Shown here: piece by piece, positions 26,685 through 35,587 of the stretch
How the letters are laid out: every line of letters begins with the position of its first letter
Numbering within the stretch: position 1 is the stretch's first letter
Assembly: GCA_947631705.1 (NCBI GenBank)
Contig: CANRMJ010000009.1
Span: forward strand, 1-47,374
DNA length: 47,374 nucleotides
From: an uncultured Clostridia bacterium
Lineage (GTDB): Bacteria > Bacillota > Clostridia > Oscillospirales > Acutalibacteraceae
Direction: 5' to 3'
Notes under the pieces: model-generated
Told to the model about the DNA's origin: nothing
Seen by the model: only the letters and a program-made list of their open reading frames with translations
Databases searched by the model: none
Program-made: the position numbers and the translations under genes

Positions 26685-27902
26685 TTAACCGAGCAGAGTA
26701 AGCAAAATACCCGCCGCAACGGCGGAGCCTATAACGCCCGAAACGTTGGGGCCCATTGCGTGCATAAGCAAAAAATTTGAGGGGTTTTGCTCCTGCCCCA
26801 CTTTTTGGCTTACACGCGCCGCCATAGGAACAGCGGAAACGCCCGCCGAGCCGATAAGCGGATTTATCTTGCCTTTTGAAAATACATACATCAGCTTGCC
26901 GAAAAGCACGCCGAAAGCCGTGCCGCAGGCAAACGCGATAAGACCGAGCCCGATTATCATTAACGTCCGCAAATTAAAGAATGTCTGCGCGCTTGTTGTT
27001 GCCCCAACGGAAACGCCGAGCATTATTGTTATAATATTCATAAGCTCGTTTTGAGCCGCCTTGGCAATACGCTCCGTTCTTCCGCTCTCTTTCAGCAGAT
27101 TGCCGAACATCAGCATTCCCACAAGCGCGGCGGCGTCGGGCAGAAGGAGCGAAACAATAACAGTTACAATTATGGGAAAAAGTATTTTTTCAAGCTTTGA
27201 AACAGGCCGCAGATTGCCCATAACCACAGAGCGCTCTTTTTTTGTTGTAAGCGCCCGCATAATCGGCGGCTGAATAACGGGAACAAGCGCCATATACGAA
27301 TACGCCGCAACGGCGATAGTGCCCAGCAGCGAAGGGGCTAAAATAGACGTTACAAATATCGCCGTAGGGCCGTCCGCGCCGCCTATAATTGCGATTGAGC
27401 CGGCTTCCTGCGGAGTAAATCCGAGAAGTGTTGCGCCAACATAGGTGATAAAAATTCCAAACTGCGCCGCAGCTCCGAGAATAAAGCTCTGCGGGTTTGC
27501 TATAAGCGGCGTGAAATCGGTCATTGCGCCTATTCCGAGGAATATAAGCGGGGGATAAATGCCCGCTTTAACTCCGAAATATAGAAAATCCATAAGCCCC
27601 GGAGTCAACACCGCGCCGGTTGTTTCATCAACCAATCTTCCCGCAAGCAAATCTATAAACCCATCAAGAGTATGATACTGCACCGCAAGATTTGCGCCCG
27701 GAATGTTTGCAAGCAGCATGCCAAAGGCAATCGGTATCATCAAAAGAGGCTCAAAGCCTTTTTTTATGCCGAGATACAGCAAAACAAACGATATAATAAT
27801 CATTATAAGGTTTTTACTGCCGCCGTCGGTAAAGAAATACGCATAGCCGCTGTTTGTAAAAATATCAACAACAGCGCCCCAAACACCTTGTAAAATATTC
27901 AT
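26685..27902 (-). CDS. oadB: Sodium-pumping decarboxylase, beta subunit
   Basis: A 405-residue membrane protein with about ten hydrophobic segments, the beta subunit of the oxaloacetate/methylmalonyl-CoA/glutaconyl-CoA decarboxylase sodium pumps. It decarboxylates carboxybiotin and exports sodium ions. The key block IGGADGPTAIFVTS holds the ion-binding Asp, and the C-terminal NFLLMHAMGPNVSGVIGSA is conserved. The start is 23 bases after the oadG-like gene. No carboxyltransferase or biotin-carrier gene is in the window, so the substrate of the complex cannot be assigned. Confidence 0.93.
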   Translation of the reverse strand: MNILQGVWGAVVDIFTNSGYAYFFTDGGSKNLIMIIISFVLLYLGIKKGFEPLLMIPIAFGMLLANIPGANLAVQYHTLDGFIDLLAGRLVDETTGAVLTPGLMDFLYFGVKAGIYPPLIFLGIGAMTDFTPLIANPQSFILGAAAQFGIFITYVGATLLGFTPQEAGSIAIIGGADGPTAIFVTSILAPSLLGTIAVAAYSYMALVPVIQPPIMRALTTKKERSVVMGNLRPVSKLEKILFPIIVTVIVSLLLPDAAALVGMLMFGNLLKESGRTERIAKAAQNELMNIITIMLGVSVGATTSAQTFFNLRTLMIIGLGLIAFACGTAFGVLFGKLMYVFSKGKINPLIGSAGVSAVPMAARVSQKVGQEQNPSNFLLMHAMGPNVSGVIGSAVAAGILLTLLG

Positions 27903-27925
27903 TCTGACCTGTCCTCCGAATCAAA

Positions 27926-28384
27926 TTAAAACGGTCTTGTGTTTTCCGCAATCGCAGCCATAGCCCAAGGATTTCTGCCGCTCACGTTTTTCCTTTTAAC
28001 AGAGCGGATAACAAAATTCGAGTTTCCCTCCTCGGCAGCAATGGCAGCGGTAATAGCCGCAATAATTTCGCCGCTTATGCCCTGCCCCTCGGCGGGAGCC
28101 GCAGACGGCTTTTGAACCGAATTCTGCAACGGGGTTATTTTTATTTCATCATCGGAAGGCAACACTTTTTCGGATTTGTTTTTACCCATACCGCTCACCC
28201 TTGAGGCAATATTCCCGAATCCGCCTAAAATAAACACGAAAACTATAAGCACGGCAAGCACAACGCCAACGCCTGCCACAACAACCGTTGCCACCTGCTG
28301 CCAATTTACAGTGGAAATATATTCCTTATATTCCGCAAATTTTTCGGGCAAATTGTCAAAAACGGAAAGAGCAATCTGACTCAT
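27926..28384 (-). CDS. oadG: Sodium pump decarboxylase gamma subunit, OadG family
   Basis: A 152-residue small subunit with one membrane helix (about 32-54), an acidic cytoplasmic linker rich in Pro, Ala and Lys, and a C-terminal AAITAAIAAEEG...VIRSVKRK...GRNPWAMAA pattern typical of OadG-like subunits in Clostridia. It assembles the pump and links the biotin protein to the beta subunit. GGGGGA precedes ATG and a strong promoter lies at 28418-28446, so oadG-oadB is its own operon. Confidence 0.85.
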   Translation of the reverse strand: MSQIALSVFDNLPEKFAEYKEYISTVNWQQVATVVVAGVGVVLAVLIVFVFILGGFGNIASRVSGMGKNKSEKVLPSDDEIKITPLQNSVQKPSAAPAEGQGISGEIIAAITAAIAAEEGNSNFVIRSVKRKNVSGRNPWAMAAIAENTRPF

Positions 28385-28417
28385 TCAAACATTCCCCCAT
28401 TATTCAAATTATTAAGT

Positions 28418-28446
28418 ATTATAAATCAGCCGAGCGCATTTTTCAA
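28418..28446 (-). promoter_or_regulatory. Promoter of oadGB
   Basis: On the minus strand TTGAAA (28446-28441) and TATAAT (28423-28418) are exactly 17 bases apart. The leader is about 27 bases. Confidence 0.8.
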
Positions 28447-28513
28447 CACAAAAAACATATTTTCGGAGCCATTGTTTAAAATTTGTCAATATACATAAAA
28501 ACCGAGCAAACAC

Positions 28514-28541
28514 TTGATTTATTTTTGAAATAGTTTATAAT
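28514..28541 (+). promoter_or_regulatory. Promoter of the 44-residue membrane protein gene
   Basis: TTGATT (28514-28519) and TATAAT (28536-28541) are 16 bases apart on the plus strand, about 32 bases before the start codon. Confidence 0.65.
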
Positions 28542-28572
28542 AATATTATTAACAATAAAGGCGGCGAAATTT

Positions 28573-28707
28573 ATGAAAAAGGAAACGCTCGTAATTGCAA
28601 TACTTGTTGCTCTTATTATTCTATGGATCACGGAAACAATCGGTATGCGCAAAACCTCTAAAATTTTAGGAGGAGCAATAGATATCGGCTTTTCTCTTCT
28701 CAGATAA
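28573..28707 (+). CDS. Single-pass membrane microprotein, 44 residues
   Basis: A short plus-strand gene beginning MKKETLVIAILVALIILW and ending GFSLLR. Residues 5-18 (LVIAILVALIILW) form one membrane helix, and the rest is a basic and Gly-rich tail (RKTSKILGGAIDIG). It has its own promoter (28514-28541), an AAGGCGG site about eight bases before ATG, and two hairpins after its stop. These surroundings make it a real gene despite the size. It lies divergently from oadG. I recognise no family; it is not an obvious toxin, but a type I toxin-like peptide or a subunit of a membrane complex is possible. Confidence 0.7.
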   Translation: MKKETLVIAILVALIILWITETIGMRKTSKILGGAIDIGFSLLR

Positions 28708-28720
28708 AAAATTTTAATTT

Positions 28721-28746
28721 AAGCGCTCGAAAAATTCCGAGCGCTT
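28721..28746 (+). terminator. Terminator of the microprotein gene
   Basis: AAGCGCTCG (28721-28729) pairs with CGAGCGCTT (28738-28746), nested in AAATTT/AAATTT flanks and followed by TTTTT at 28751-28755. Confidence 0.75.
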
Positions 28747-28760
28747 TAAATTTTTGTGCA

Positions 28761-28792
28761 AATCTCCGTGCGCCGAAAAACGCACGGAGATT
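28761..28792. terminator. Second hairpin between convergent genes
   Basis: AATCTCCGTGCG (28761-28772) pairs perfectly with CGCACGGAGATT (28781-28792). It lies 22 bases after the ABC permease stop on the minus strand and is followed by short T-rich tracts on both sides, so it may stop both transcripts. Confidence 0.65.
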
Positions 28793-28813
28793 TTAATTAA
28801 ACCGAAACCGTAA

Positions 28814-30763
28814 TTAGCCGTTAATCAAATGTTCAATATACTTAATTGTGTTTTCGTGGCGCGATTCAGCCGTGAAATAATCAACATCTACACCATCAAT
28901 ATCCCAAATATTATTTATTATTTGATTTTCTGTCATATTCTCTATCCTTTTTCTCTCTTCATCCGTTAAATCGGGATTTAAATGATAAAATCCAACATCA
29001 TAATACTGGTTAGACTCTGCTTCCAAATAAACGGAATCGTCCTCGTATTCGCTTTCACCACCGGGCACATAGTCCATTCCGAGTTCATATGAATCCATCA
29101 CAAAAAGCCGGTCACTTTCACCCATTCTGTCTTTAAGCATAAGAGATAAAAGTTCGTCGTAGCTGTCAAGCCGTATTTTTTTGGTTTGAATCATATCATT
29201 TTCATCGTAATAATCAACCGTAATAAAAAGAATGTTATCCGATTCAAGCTTAAACGGCTCTATTTGAGAAAGCGTTTCCTCGTTTTTGAACGCCTTAACA
29301 AACTCATCATAAACATAGTGCGCGTTCACAGAGTATGTTCTTGTAACCGTTTTACCGTTTTTAAGATTATATTCAAACATTACGTTGTATTGATCAAACG
29401 CTTCATCAATATAACCAAATCCGGAGGCTATATACGAATATAAGTCAGTCGGTTTCAATTTAGACGCTTTTATCGTTTCCTCCGATATGATTTTTTTATG
29501 GAGCTCTCTTATTCCGCTGATTCCGTTCTCGCTTTTAAATACGATAACATTGGAATCCTGCCATTCATCATCGTTGTAATAGTCTGTGGCATTGGCGATA
29601 AGATTCCCGATAGGCGGCTCTGAATAGCTTGAAATCAGAGGATTTGAAACCCGTACATCCTCTATTTCGCTCTGCTCGGGAATATATTCAACATAATTTG
29701 AGTATTTAGGAAAATATATAATGCATAAAAAGCAAATGCACACAGCGCAAACAGCGGCGCACGTTATCCCCGTTTGCTTGGTAAAAACCTTTTTATAGAA
29801 AACCAGCGAAAACACAATCGAAAGCACAACCGCAAAAAACACACCCGATATAACAATCGGCAAAAATTCCGATATCGTGCTGAAATACAGAAATGCAGAC
29901 GCCAAAACAACGGAAAGAAAAACATAAGGCACTATTTTTCCCGAAACGGAAAGCTCCGCAACCTCCGCTTTTCTGTTTTTAAACAACACAAAGCCCACCG
30001 CATAGGTAATGATAAGCTCGGCGGCGGATACGGCAGAGAGAACCAAAATCGCTTTTCTGTCGTCGCTGTTGAAAAATACCGAAATAACATTTATCAGCGG
30101 ATTTAAAGCGGGGAACAATATGGATTTTGCCTTCATTCCCCAAATACTGTTTATGCTGCTTAAAAATCCCGAAACAACATACATCGTTGAGATGATGCAG
30201 ATGTAAACGTTGATTATATAATGAATTTTTCTTCCCGCGCAAACCGCGCACATAATCAAAATCGAAAAAGACGCCAGCGCGGCAATCAGAAAACCGCCCA
30301 TCGCGTTAAAAACGTATATATAATTGAATTTAACAATATATGACGGCTGAATTTTGCAGAGCAGGAAAAACACGAGCGACGGAGCAACAACAATAATAAC
30401 ATTTGCCATTGCGCCGTAAAGCATATTCGCGTTAAAATAAGCGCTTCTTTTTATCGGAGCCGAAAAATAGAAATCGCACGCTCTTTTACTGTATATCTGA
30501 TTAAAGAGCCTCGGCGCCGAAAAAAGGCTGTAAAAGGCGCATATCACCATTGAAAACGACATAATCGCTATCATTTCACCTGTGCCATCATATGTACTGC
30601 CGCTCGGTATATTTCCCGCCATATATGAAGTTATATACGCAAAGCCCGCAAGAGCGCCGAAAACCGCAATGATTATAGTAACCGCCGTGCCCACAGACTG
30701 CCTCTTAAAATTCTGCTTAAAAGCAGTTGAAAATCCCTTAACGGAATAATTTATTGATGTCAT
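28814..30763 (-). CDS. ABC-2 type permease with large extracellular domain
   Basis: A 649-residue permease, apparently the export subunit for the ATPase encoded just upstream. About nine hydrophobic segments lie in residues 20-370, then a soluble C-terminal part of about 270 residues (from YFPKYSNYVEYIPEQ on) with repeated acidic and Tyr-rich stretches, probably outside the cell. It is roughly twice the size of B. subtilis YtrC or YtrD, as if both permease halves were joined or one extended. ATG 30763 has GGAGGT; it overlaps the ATPase by 26 bases. It is the last gene of the six-gene operon. Confidence 0.85.
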   Translation of the reverse strand: MTSINYSVKGFSTAFKQNFKRQSVGTAVTIIIAVFGALAGFAYITSYMAGNIPSGSTYDGTGEMIAIMSFSMVICAFYSLFSAPRLFNQIYSKRACDFYFSAPIKRSAYFNANMLYGAMANVIIVVAPSLVFFLLCKIQPSYIVKFNYIYVFNAMGGFLIAALASFSILIMCAVCAGRKIHYIINVYICIISTMYVVSGFLSSINSIWGMKAKSILFPALNPLINVISVFFNSDDRKAILVLSAVSAAELIITYAVGFVLFKNRKAEVAELSVSGKIVPYVFLSVVLASAFLYFSTISEFLPIVISGVFFAVVLSIVFSLVFYKKVFTKQTGITCAAVCAVCICFLCIIYFPKYSNYVEYIPEQSEIEDVRVSNPLISSYSEPPIGNLIANATDYYNDDEWQDSNVIVFKSENGISGIRELHKKIISEETIKASKLKPTDLYSYIASGFGYIDEAFDQYNVMFEYNLKNGKTVTRTYSVNAHYVYDEFVKAFKNEETLSQIEPFKLESDNILFITVDYYDENDMIQTKKIRLDSYDELLSLMLKDRMGESDRLFVMDSYELGMDYVPGGESEYEDDSVYLEAESNQYYDVGFYHLNPDLTDEERKRIENMTENQIINNIWDIDGVDVDYFTAESRHENTIKYIEHLING

Positions 30764-31640
30764 ATCCTGCCACCTCCATTTCACTTATAAACAGCTCCTC
30801 AAGAGTGAGCGGCAAAAGCTCCGAAAATCGGGGATTTGCCTCATCTATAACAGACATTATCTCCTGTTCGTTTCCTCTCACCGTCAGCTGCGTCATTTTA
30901 CCTTGATGAATTTCTTTCGTGATGTTCAGCTTTTCGCGAATCTGTTGAAAATCCTCATCATTATCAAGAATGAACTGAACCTTATACAGACCTATGGAAT
31001 CACCGTCTATATCCTTTTCAAGCAATATTCCGCCGAGGTGGAGCAGCCCTATATGATCGCAAAAGCCCTCAAGCTCTCTCAGATTATGGCTGGCAATAAC
31101 AACGGTTGCCTTTGATTCGTCCACATATTCAATAAGTATTTTTTTAACAAGCTCGCGTATGACAGGGTCAAGCCCGTCAAAAATCTCGTCAAAAAGTATA
31201 AACCGAGGCATATACGACAGAGCGAGAATAATTGCGCTCTGGCGCTGCATACCCTTGCTCATAGACGCGATTTTCTGATACGGGTCTATCGGGAAAACAG
31301 ATTTCAGATAATTATATTTTTCGCTGCTCCACGAGCTATAAACCGATTTGTAGTATTTTGACATACTGTCTACCGTTGAGCCGGGAAGGAAATAAGGAAA
31401 ATCGGATATAAACGCCGTGCTTTCCTTTACCGCGGGATTTTCAAACGGTTTTTCACCGTTTAAATAGACGTTGCCGCTATCCGGCGAAAAAACACCCGCA
31501 AGAATACGAAGGAGAGTGCTTTTTCCTGCTCCGTTTGAGCCCACAAGACCGAAAATCGAGCCGTCTGAAATAGAAAATGAAATATTATCAAGCGCTTTTG
31601 TTTTTCCAAAGCACTTCAAGAGATTTTTTATTTCAATCAC
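30738..31640 (-). CDS. ABC transporter ATPase, YtrB-like
   Basis: A 300-residue ATPase of the kind paired with ABC-2 permeases. Walker A is GSNGAGKS (34-41), the signature is SKGMQRQ, Walker B is FILFDEIFDGLD and the H-loop is ASHNLRE. Walker B is followed by Ile-Phe where Pro is usual. The C-terminal 80 residues after the ATPase core form a regulatory extension. It overlaps the GntR gene by 8 bases. In B. subtilis YtrB follows the repressor YtrA in the same way. Confidence 0.92.
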   Translation of the reverse strand: MIEIKNLLKCFGKTKALDNISFSISDGSIFGLVGSNGAGKSTLLRILAGVFSPDSGNVYLNGEKPFENPAVKESTAFISDFPYFLPGSTVDSMSKYYKSVYSSWSSEKYNYLKSVFPIDPYQKIASMSKGMQRQSAIILALSYMPRFILFDEIFDGLDPVIRELVKKILIEYVDESKATVVIASHNLRELEGFCDHIGLLHLGGILLEKDIDGDSIGLYKVQFILDNDEDFQQIREKLNITKEIHQGKMTQLTVRGNEQEIMSVIDEANPRFSELLPLTLEELFISEMEVAGYDINKLFR

Positions 31641-32004
31641 TGTTATTTTCCTCCCATATTTCGTTTATGATTTTTAAGACCTCAGTCTTTTTAATTCCGG
31701 CGTTTTTCGCGTCTTTGAGCGGATTTTTTATATTTTCAACAATTATTTTTTTGATTCCGCTTAAACTCTGCCCGCCGTTTACAAACGCGCCCTTGCCGGC
31801 AACAGTGTAAATCACGCCTTTTTCTTCAAGATTTTTATATGCCTTTGAAACAGTGTTTGGATTTATGCCAAGCTCAAGCGCAAGGCTTCGCACAGACGGA
31901 ATCATACTGTCCTTTTCAAACACGCCCAAATTTATATATCTCACTATGGCTTTTTCAAGCTGAGTATAAATAGGCTCTGAGCCTTTAATATCCAAAGAAA
32001 ACAT
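31633..32004 (-). CDS. GntR regulator, YtrA subfamily
   Basis: A 123-residue repressor: a GntR winged helix (residues 8-78, PIYTQLEKAIVRYI, IPSVRSLALELGINPNTVSKAY, GKGAFV) followed by only about 40 helical residues, the short dimerisation tail of the YtrA subfamily. Such proteins control adjacent ABC exporters and respond to envelope stress. It lies inside the operon (15 bases after the permease, 8-base overlap with the next ATPase), so it can autoregulate, and the palindrome at 35552-35578 is its probable site. Confidence 0.93.
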   Translation of the reverse strand: MFSLDIKGSEPIYTQLEKAIVRYINLGVFEKDSMIPSVRSLALELGINPNTVSKAYKNLEEKGVIYTVAGKGAFVNGGQSLSGIKKIIVENIKNPLKDAKNAGIKKTEVLKIINEIWEENNSD

Positions 32005-32019
32005 TATTGCCCCCTTTTA

Positions 32020-33357
32020 CTATTCATTATGAATTGCGGTCAGCGCACTAACCTTTACGGAACGCTTGGCGGGTGAAAGCCCCGCAAGCACGCCCACAAG
32101 CATTGAAAACAATATGCCCGATACAATCAGCCACAGCGGAACGGATGACACGCAAACATACATATCTCCGCCGTCTCCGAATGAGGAAACAACCAGCCGC
32201 GCAACAGCGTTTGCGATAAACGATACGATAATACTTATGGCAACTCCTATTGTGCCTCCCATAAAGCCTATCGTTCCCGCCTCGTAAAGGAACAGGCGCT
32301 TGATATCGTCTATATTGCAGCCGAGCACCTTCATAATGCCTATTTCCTTAGTGCGTTCATACACAGACATAACCATTGTGTTGCTGATACCGAAAGCGGC
32401 AACAAACATTGAAATAGCGCCGATTGCTCCCAACACAAGCTGAACCGCCAGCATTATTTTTTTAACGGCATCCAAATCATCATTATTTGAAGAGCAGTTA
32501 AACCCTGCCGCTCTAATTTTTTCCTGAACCTCGTCAACGTTTTTCATATCGTCAACAAAAACCCGTATTTCGCCGTAACAAAAATCCTCGCCGTGAACAT
32601 GGTTCAGTTTGTCGTACTGAGCCGCCAAACTCTTGGCTAATTCCATATCAACAAAAATGGCGCAGTAAGTATCGAAATCAACACCGTAATCATTTTTCAT
32701 AACGCCGCCCACTTTTATTCTCTGTCCGTTAGCGGCAGAGGACTGCACCCTTTCCCCGTTTTCTGAATAAACGGTGGGCTCAATAAAGAATACGTCCTCC
32801 ATCGGATCTATATCACAGTCCGTTATTTTATGATTATCGTCATATTTGTATTTTACCTGATTCCCCTGACCGTCATAAAACTGTGTTACCGTTTCATCGC
32901 CGAAAAACACTGTTTTTTTCTTATCCGCCCCGTCGAAACTGCCCTCGCTTAGGGTGTATCCGATTTTTTCCAGCAAATCAAGGTCTATGCCCTTTATCGT
33001 AATACCCTGCGTTGAATATTTTCCTCTGCTTACAGTCACCTTTTCTCCTATACTCAGTGTGGGCACAACCATTTTAACGTTGGAGATACTGCCGAAATAT
33101 TCAACGGCTCTGTCATCAAGCGGTAAAACCTCCTCTTGCGAATCAGGATCATAATCGCCGCCGTAAACAGTTATTTTGTTCAGAGATGAATCGGCTTGAT
33201 ACTGCGATGTTATCATCTTATCAATGCCCACTCCGATAGACACCATTATTACTATGGCGCAAGTGCCTATAACAACGCCGATAACCGTTAGCTTTGTTCT
33301 TGTTTTACGGTTTTTAAGGTTTTGCAGCGCCATTAAAAAAAGATCAGATTTCTTCAT
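32020..33357 (-). CDS. FtsX/MacB-type ABC permease, YtrF-like
   Basis: A 445-residue permease with one N-terminal membrane helix (about 20-42), a large outer MacB-like periplasmic-core domain (about 45-305), and three C-terminal helices (about 310-330, 360-385 and 405-430). ALQNLKNRKTRTKLTVIGVVIG at the start is the family signature region, with YERTKEIGIMKVLGCN at the cytoplasmic loop. This mechanotransmission type works with a LolD/MacB ATPase, here the product of 34702-35436. A GTG four codons upstream is an alternative start. It overlaps the surface-protein gene. Confidence 0.88.
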   Translation of the reverse strand: MKKSDLFLMALQNLKNRKTRTKLTVIGVVIGTCAIVIMVSIGVGIDKMITSQYQADSSLNKITVYGGDYDPDSQEEVLPLDDRAVEYFGSISNVKMVVPTLSIGEKVTVSRGKYSTQGITIKGIDLDLLEKIGYTLSEGSFDGADKKKTVFFGDETVTQFYDGQGNQVKYKYDDNHKITDCDIDPMEDVFFIEPTVYSENGERVQSSAANGQRIKVGGVMKNDYGVDFDTYCAIFVDMELAKSLAAQYDKLNHVHGEDFCYGEIRVFVDDMKNVDEVQEKIRAAGFNCSSNNDDLDAVKKIMLAVQLVLGAIGAISMFVAAFGISNTMVMSVYERTKEIGIMKVLGCNIDDIKRLFLYEAGTIGFMGGTIGVAISIIVSFIANAVARLVVSSFGDGGDMYVCVSSVPLWLIVSGILFSMLVGVLAGLSPAKRSVKVSALTAIHNE

Positions 33358-34705
33358 CGAAGAGGTCACTGCCTTTCTTTGCTTTTCTCTTTTTAACCGC
33401 TTTCTTAATAATTATAACCGCCGCCGCTATCGCAACAGCGCCCGCGACACAGCCGATAATTATAGGAATAACGCTTGTTTCTTTTGTTTGAGTCTGCTGT
33501 TCCGTGTTTTCCGTAAGATTGGCATACGGGTCGTTATACTCTTCAACCGTAACGCTGAATTCCTGTTCTATCGACTTCTTCTCCATATTCTCGTTTTCAT
33601 ATTCAAACACGAGTTTGAGGCGCTTTATTCCTGTTTGGCTGAACGTTACCGGCAGATTGTAGTTGCTTGAAAACTGCGTGCCCGGTTCAATATTTCCAAT
33701 AAAAGCAGACGCAAGCACCCCGCCGTTTTCATCAATCAATTTAACCGTTCCGTTTGAGAGCTTTGTCTGCCCGTTGTTTATTATCTGAAACGCACAGTCG
33801 CTTTCGGTATTAACCGTAACGTTCTGTTCCGCAAGAGCGATTCCCTCAAACTGCACTTTATCGGGCTGAATCACGGGAATACTCATTGTGAGCTCCGCGC
33901 TGCCCGCTGTTTTTTCGCTGTCAAAATATTCGTATGAAATGCTTGCCGTGATCGGATAAATGCCCGACGGAGCCGCATTCATGCATTTAAAGCTCTTGCT
34001 AAGCGAAACAGTTGAATTTTTTGAAATGGAATCAACGGAAATCGTGTCTGTTCCATCGGCAACAACAAATGTTTCGCCGCCGTTCATCTTTATAATAATA
34101 TTCCGCACTGTAATATCGGTTGAATTATTCTTAATCTTAAAGTTGAGGTCAAACGTATCGGCTCCCTGAATGGTTTCACCGCCATAGCTGAATTCGGTAA
34201 TCAAAAGCTGCGGTGTGAGCGAAACGCTTTTCGGCTCGCTTGCGGGCGTTTTCGCAACGCTTATGCTCATATTTGATTCGGCGTTGCCCTGAACCATTCC
34301 GCCATCCGCAGAATATTCAAAGGTTGCCGAAAGCGAAATCGGATAGCGCCCTCCGTCTGTGCCTCCCGAACAATAAAAGTTTTTGGAAAACGATTTTGAA
34401 CCGCCCGCCGCTATACTGCCTGTATAAAGAGTATCTGTCGCGCCGTCGGGTATAAACGTTTCACCGCCCGACAGATGAATAAGAATATTTTTAATTTCAA
34501 ACTGCCTGCTTGTGTTTTTCAGTTTAAAATTGAGCGTAAAGCTGTCTCCCGTCTGTATACTCTTGTCGCTGACGGAATAGCTGTCCACTATCAAATTCGG
34601 GCTCGGTGACGTTTGCGCCGCGCCTTCATCCGCCGCAAAGCATATCCCCGCGGGCAACGCAAACACGAAAAGCGCGGTGACTATAAATGAAATCAATTTT
34701 TTCAT
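33344..34705 (-). CDS. Membrane-anchored COG1361-like surface protein
   Basis: A 453-residue secreted protein: signal peptide (1-24, ending CFAA), then two similar beta-sandwich repeats (about 37-150 and 166-280), each with a pattern of LNFKLKN or LNFKIKN, GGETF, TDT and SKSF blocks. A third Ig-like segment (about 285-400) and a C-terminal membrane helix (about 416-438) with a basic tail follow. The repeats are CARDB/NEW3-type Ig folds as in COG1361. It is encoded between the YtrE-like ATPase (4-base overlap) and the FtsX permease (overlap at 33344), so it is likely a dedicated outside partner of that exporter. B. subtilis ytr lacks such a gene. Confidence 0.85.
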   Translation of the reverse strand: MKKLISFIVTALFVFALPAGICFAADEGAAQTSPSPNLIVDSYSVSDKSIQTGDSFTLNFKLKNTSRQFEIKNILIHLSGGETFIPDGATDTLYTGSIAAGGSKSFSKNFYCSGGTDGGRYPISLSATFEYSADGGMVQGNAESNMSISVAKTPASEPKSVSLTPQLLITEFSYGGETIQGADTFDLNFKIKNNSTDITVRNIIIKMNGGETFVVADGTDTISVDSISKNSTVSLSKSFKCMNAAPSGIYPITASISYEYFDSEKTAGSAELTMSIPVIQPDKVQFEGIALAEQNVTVNTESDCAFQIINNGQTKLSNGTVKLIDENGGVLASAFIGNIEPGTQFSSNYNLPVTFSQTGIKRLKLVFEYENENMEKKSIEQEFSVTVEEYNDPYANLTENTEQQTQTKETSVIPIIIGCVAGAVAIAAAVIIIKKAVKKRKAKKGSDLFDEEI

Positions 34706-35436
34706 ATTTCTTCTCCTTTTTCTTCGGAAATATCCGGCTTTTGCCTGGTTCCCGTTTCAACGATTCTTCCGTCTGAAATTTTAACAATAACATCGGCATA
34801 TTCCGCAACGTTTTCATCGTGCGTAACAAGAATCATTGTTTGATTGTTTTTATGAACAAGCTCGGTTATGAGCCTCATAACCTCAGATGTTGTTTTGCTG
34901 TCTAAATTTCCTGTGGGCTCGTCCGCAAAAATAACCTTTGGCTCTCCCACAAAGGCGCGTGCGATTCCGACTCTCTGCTGCTGACCGCCGCTCATTTCAT
35001 TAGGCCTGTGCCGCATCCTGTTTTCAAGACCGACAAGCCGCAGCATCTCGCGCGCTCTTTTTATTCTTTCTTCTTTGTCCGTGCCCTTAAAGACAAGCGG
35101 CAGAGCAACGTTTTCTTCGGCGGTAAGAGTGGAAATAAGGTTATACGACTGAAAAACAAAGCCTGTAAAGCGCTGCCTGAATTGAGCGAGCTCGTGCTCC
35201 GTAAACTTATCAATTCTGTATTTTCCGATATATACAGCGCCTGCGGTGGGGCGTTCAAGACCCGCGAGCATATTCAAAAGCGTTGATTTTCCCGAACCCG
35301 AGGTGCCCAAAACGCAGCAGATTTTCCCGCGTTCCACCTCAAGGTTAACATCGTCAAGCGCAATAATTTTTTCATTGCCCACCTTGTAGTACCTGCAAAG
35401 TCCCTCGGTTCTTATAAAAGGCTTTTCCGACGGCAT
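34702..35436 (-). CDS. ABC transporter ATPase, MacB/LolD/YtrE type
   Basis: A 244-residue ATPase. Walker A is GTSGSGKS (44-51), the Q-loop is FVFQSYN, the signature is MSGGQQQR, Walker B is VIFADEPTGNLDS and the H-loop is LVTHDENVAEYAD, all intact. The sequence fits the LolD/MacB/FtsE group that powers FtsX-type permeases, and the permease is two genes downstream. It is the first gene of the six-gene operon; the promoter lies at 35588-35616 with a leader of about 145 bases. Confidence 0.95.
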   Translation of the reverse strand: MPSEKPFIRTEGLCRYYKVGNEKIIALDDVNLEVERGKICCVLGTSGSGKSTLLNMLAGLERPTAGAVYIGKYRIDKFTEHELAQFRQRFTGFVFQSYNLISTLTAEENVALPLVFKGTDKEERIKRAREMLRLVGLENRMRHRPNEMSGGQQQRVGIARAFVGEPKVIFADEPTGNLDSKTTSEVMRLITELVHKNNQTMILVTHDENVAEYADVIVKISDGRIVETGTRQKPDISEEKGEEI

Positions 35437-35551
35437 AACTCACGCTCCTTTTATTTTATTAAAACCGGCTTTAATATGATGATTTTCACGGCTTTTGGGC
35501 AATATGCTCCGCCAAAACCGCAAAACACCGCCGTATCGGTGATTTTTCCGA

Positions 35552-35578
35552 AACTGTACTATTAGGAGTAGTACAGTT
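35552..35578. promoter_or_regulatory. Palindromic operator of the ABC operon
   Basis: AACTGTACTA (35552-35561) and TAGTACAGTT (35569-35578) are perfect reverse complements separated by seven bases. The site begins next to the predicted transcription start (near 35581) on the minus strand, so a bound dimer would block initiation. GTAC arms and the spacing fit a GntR-type site, and the operon encodes such a repressor. Confidence 0.75.
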
Positions 35579-35587
35579 CACAATTTA

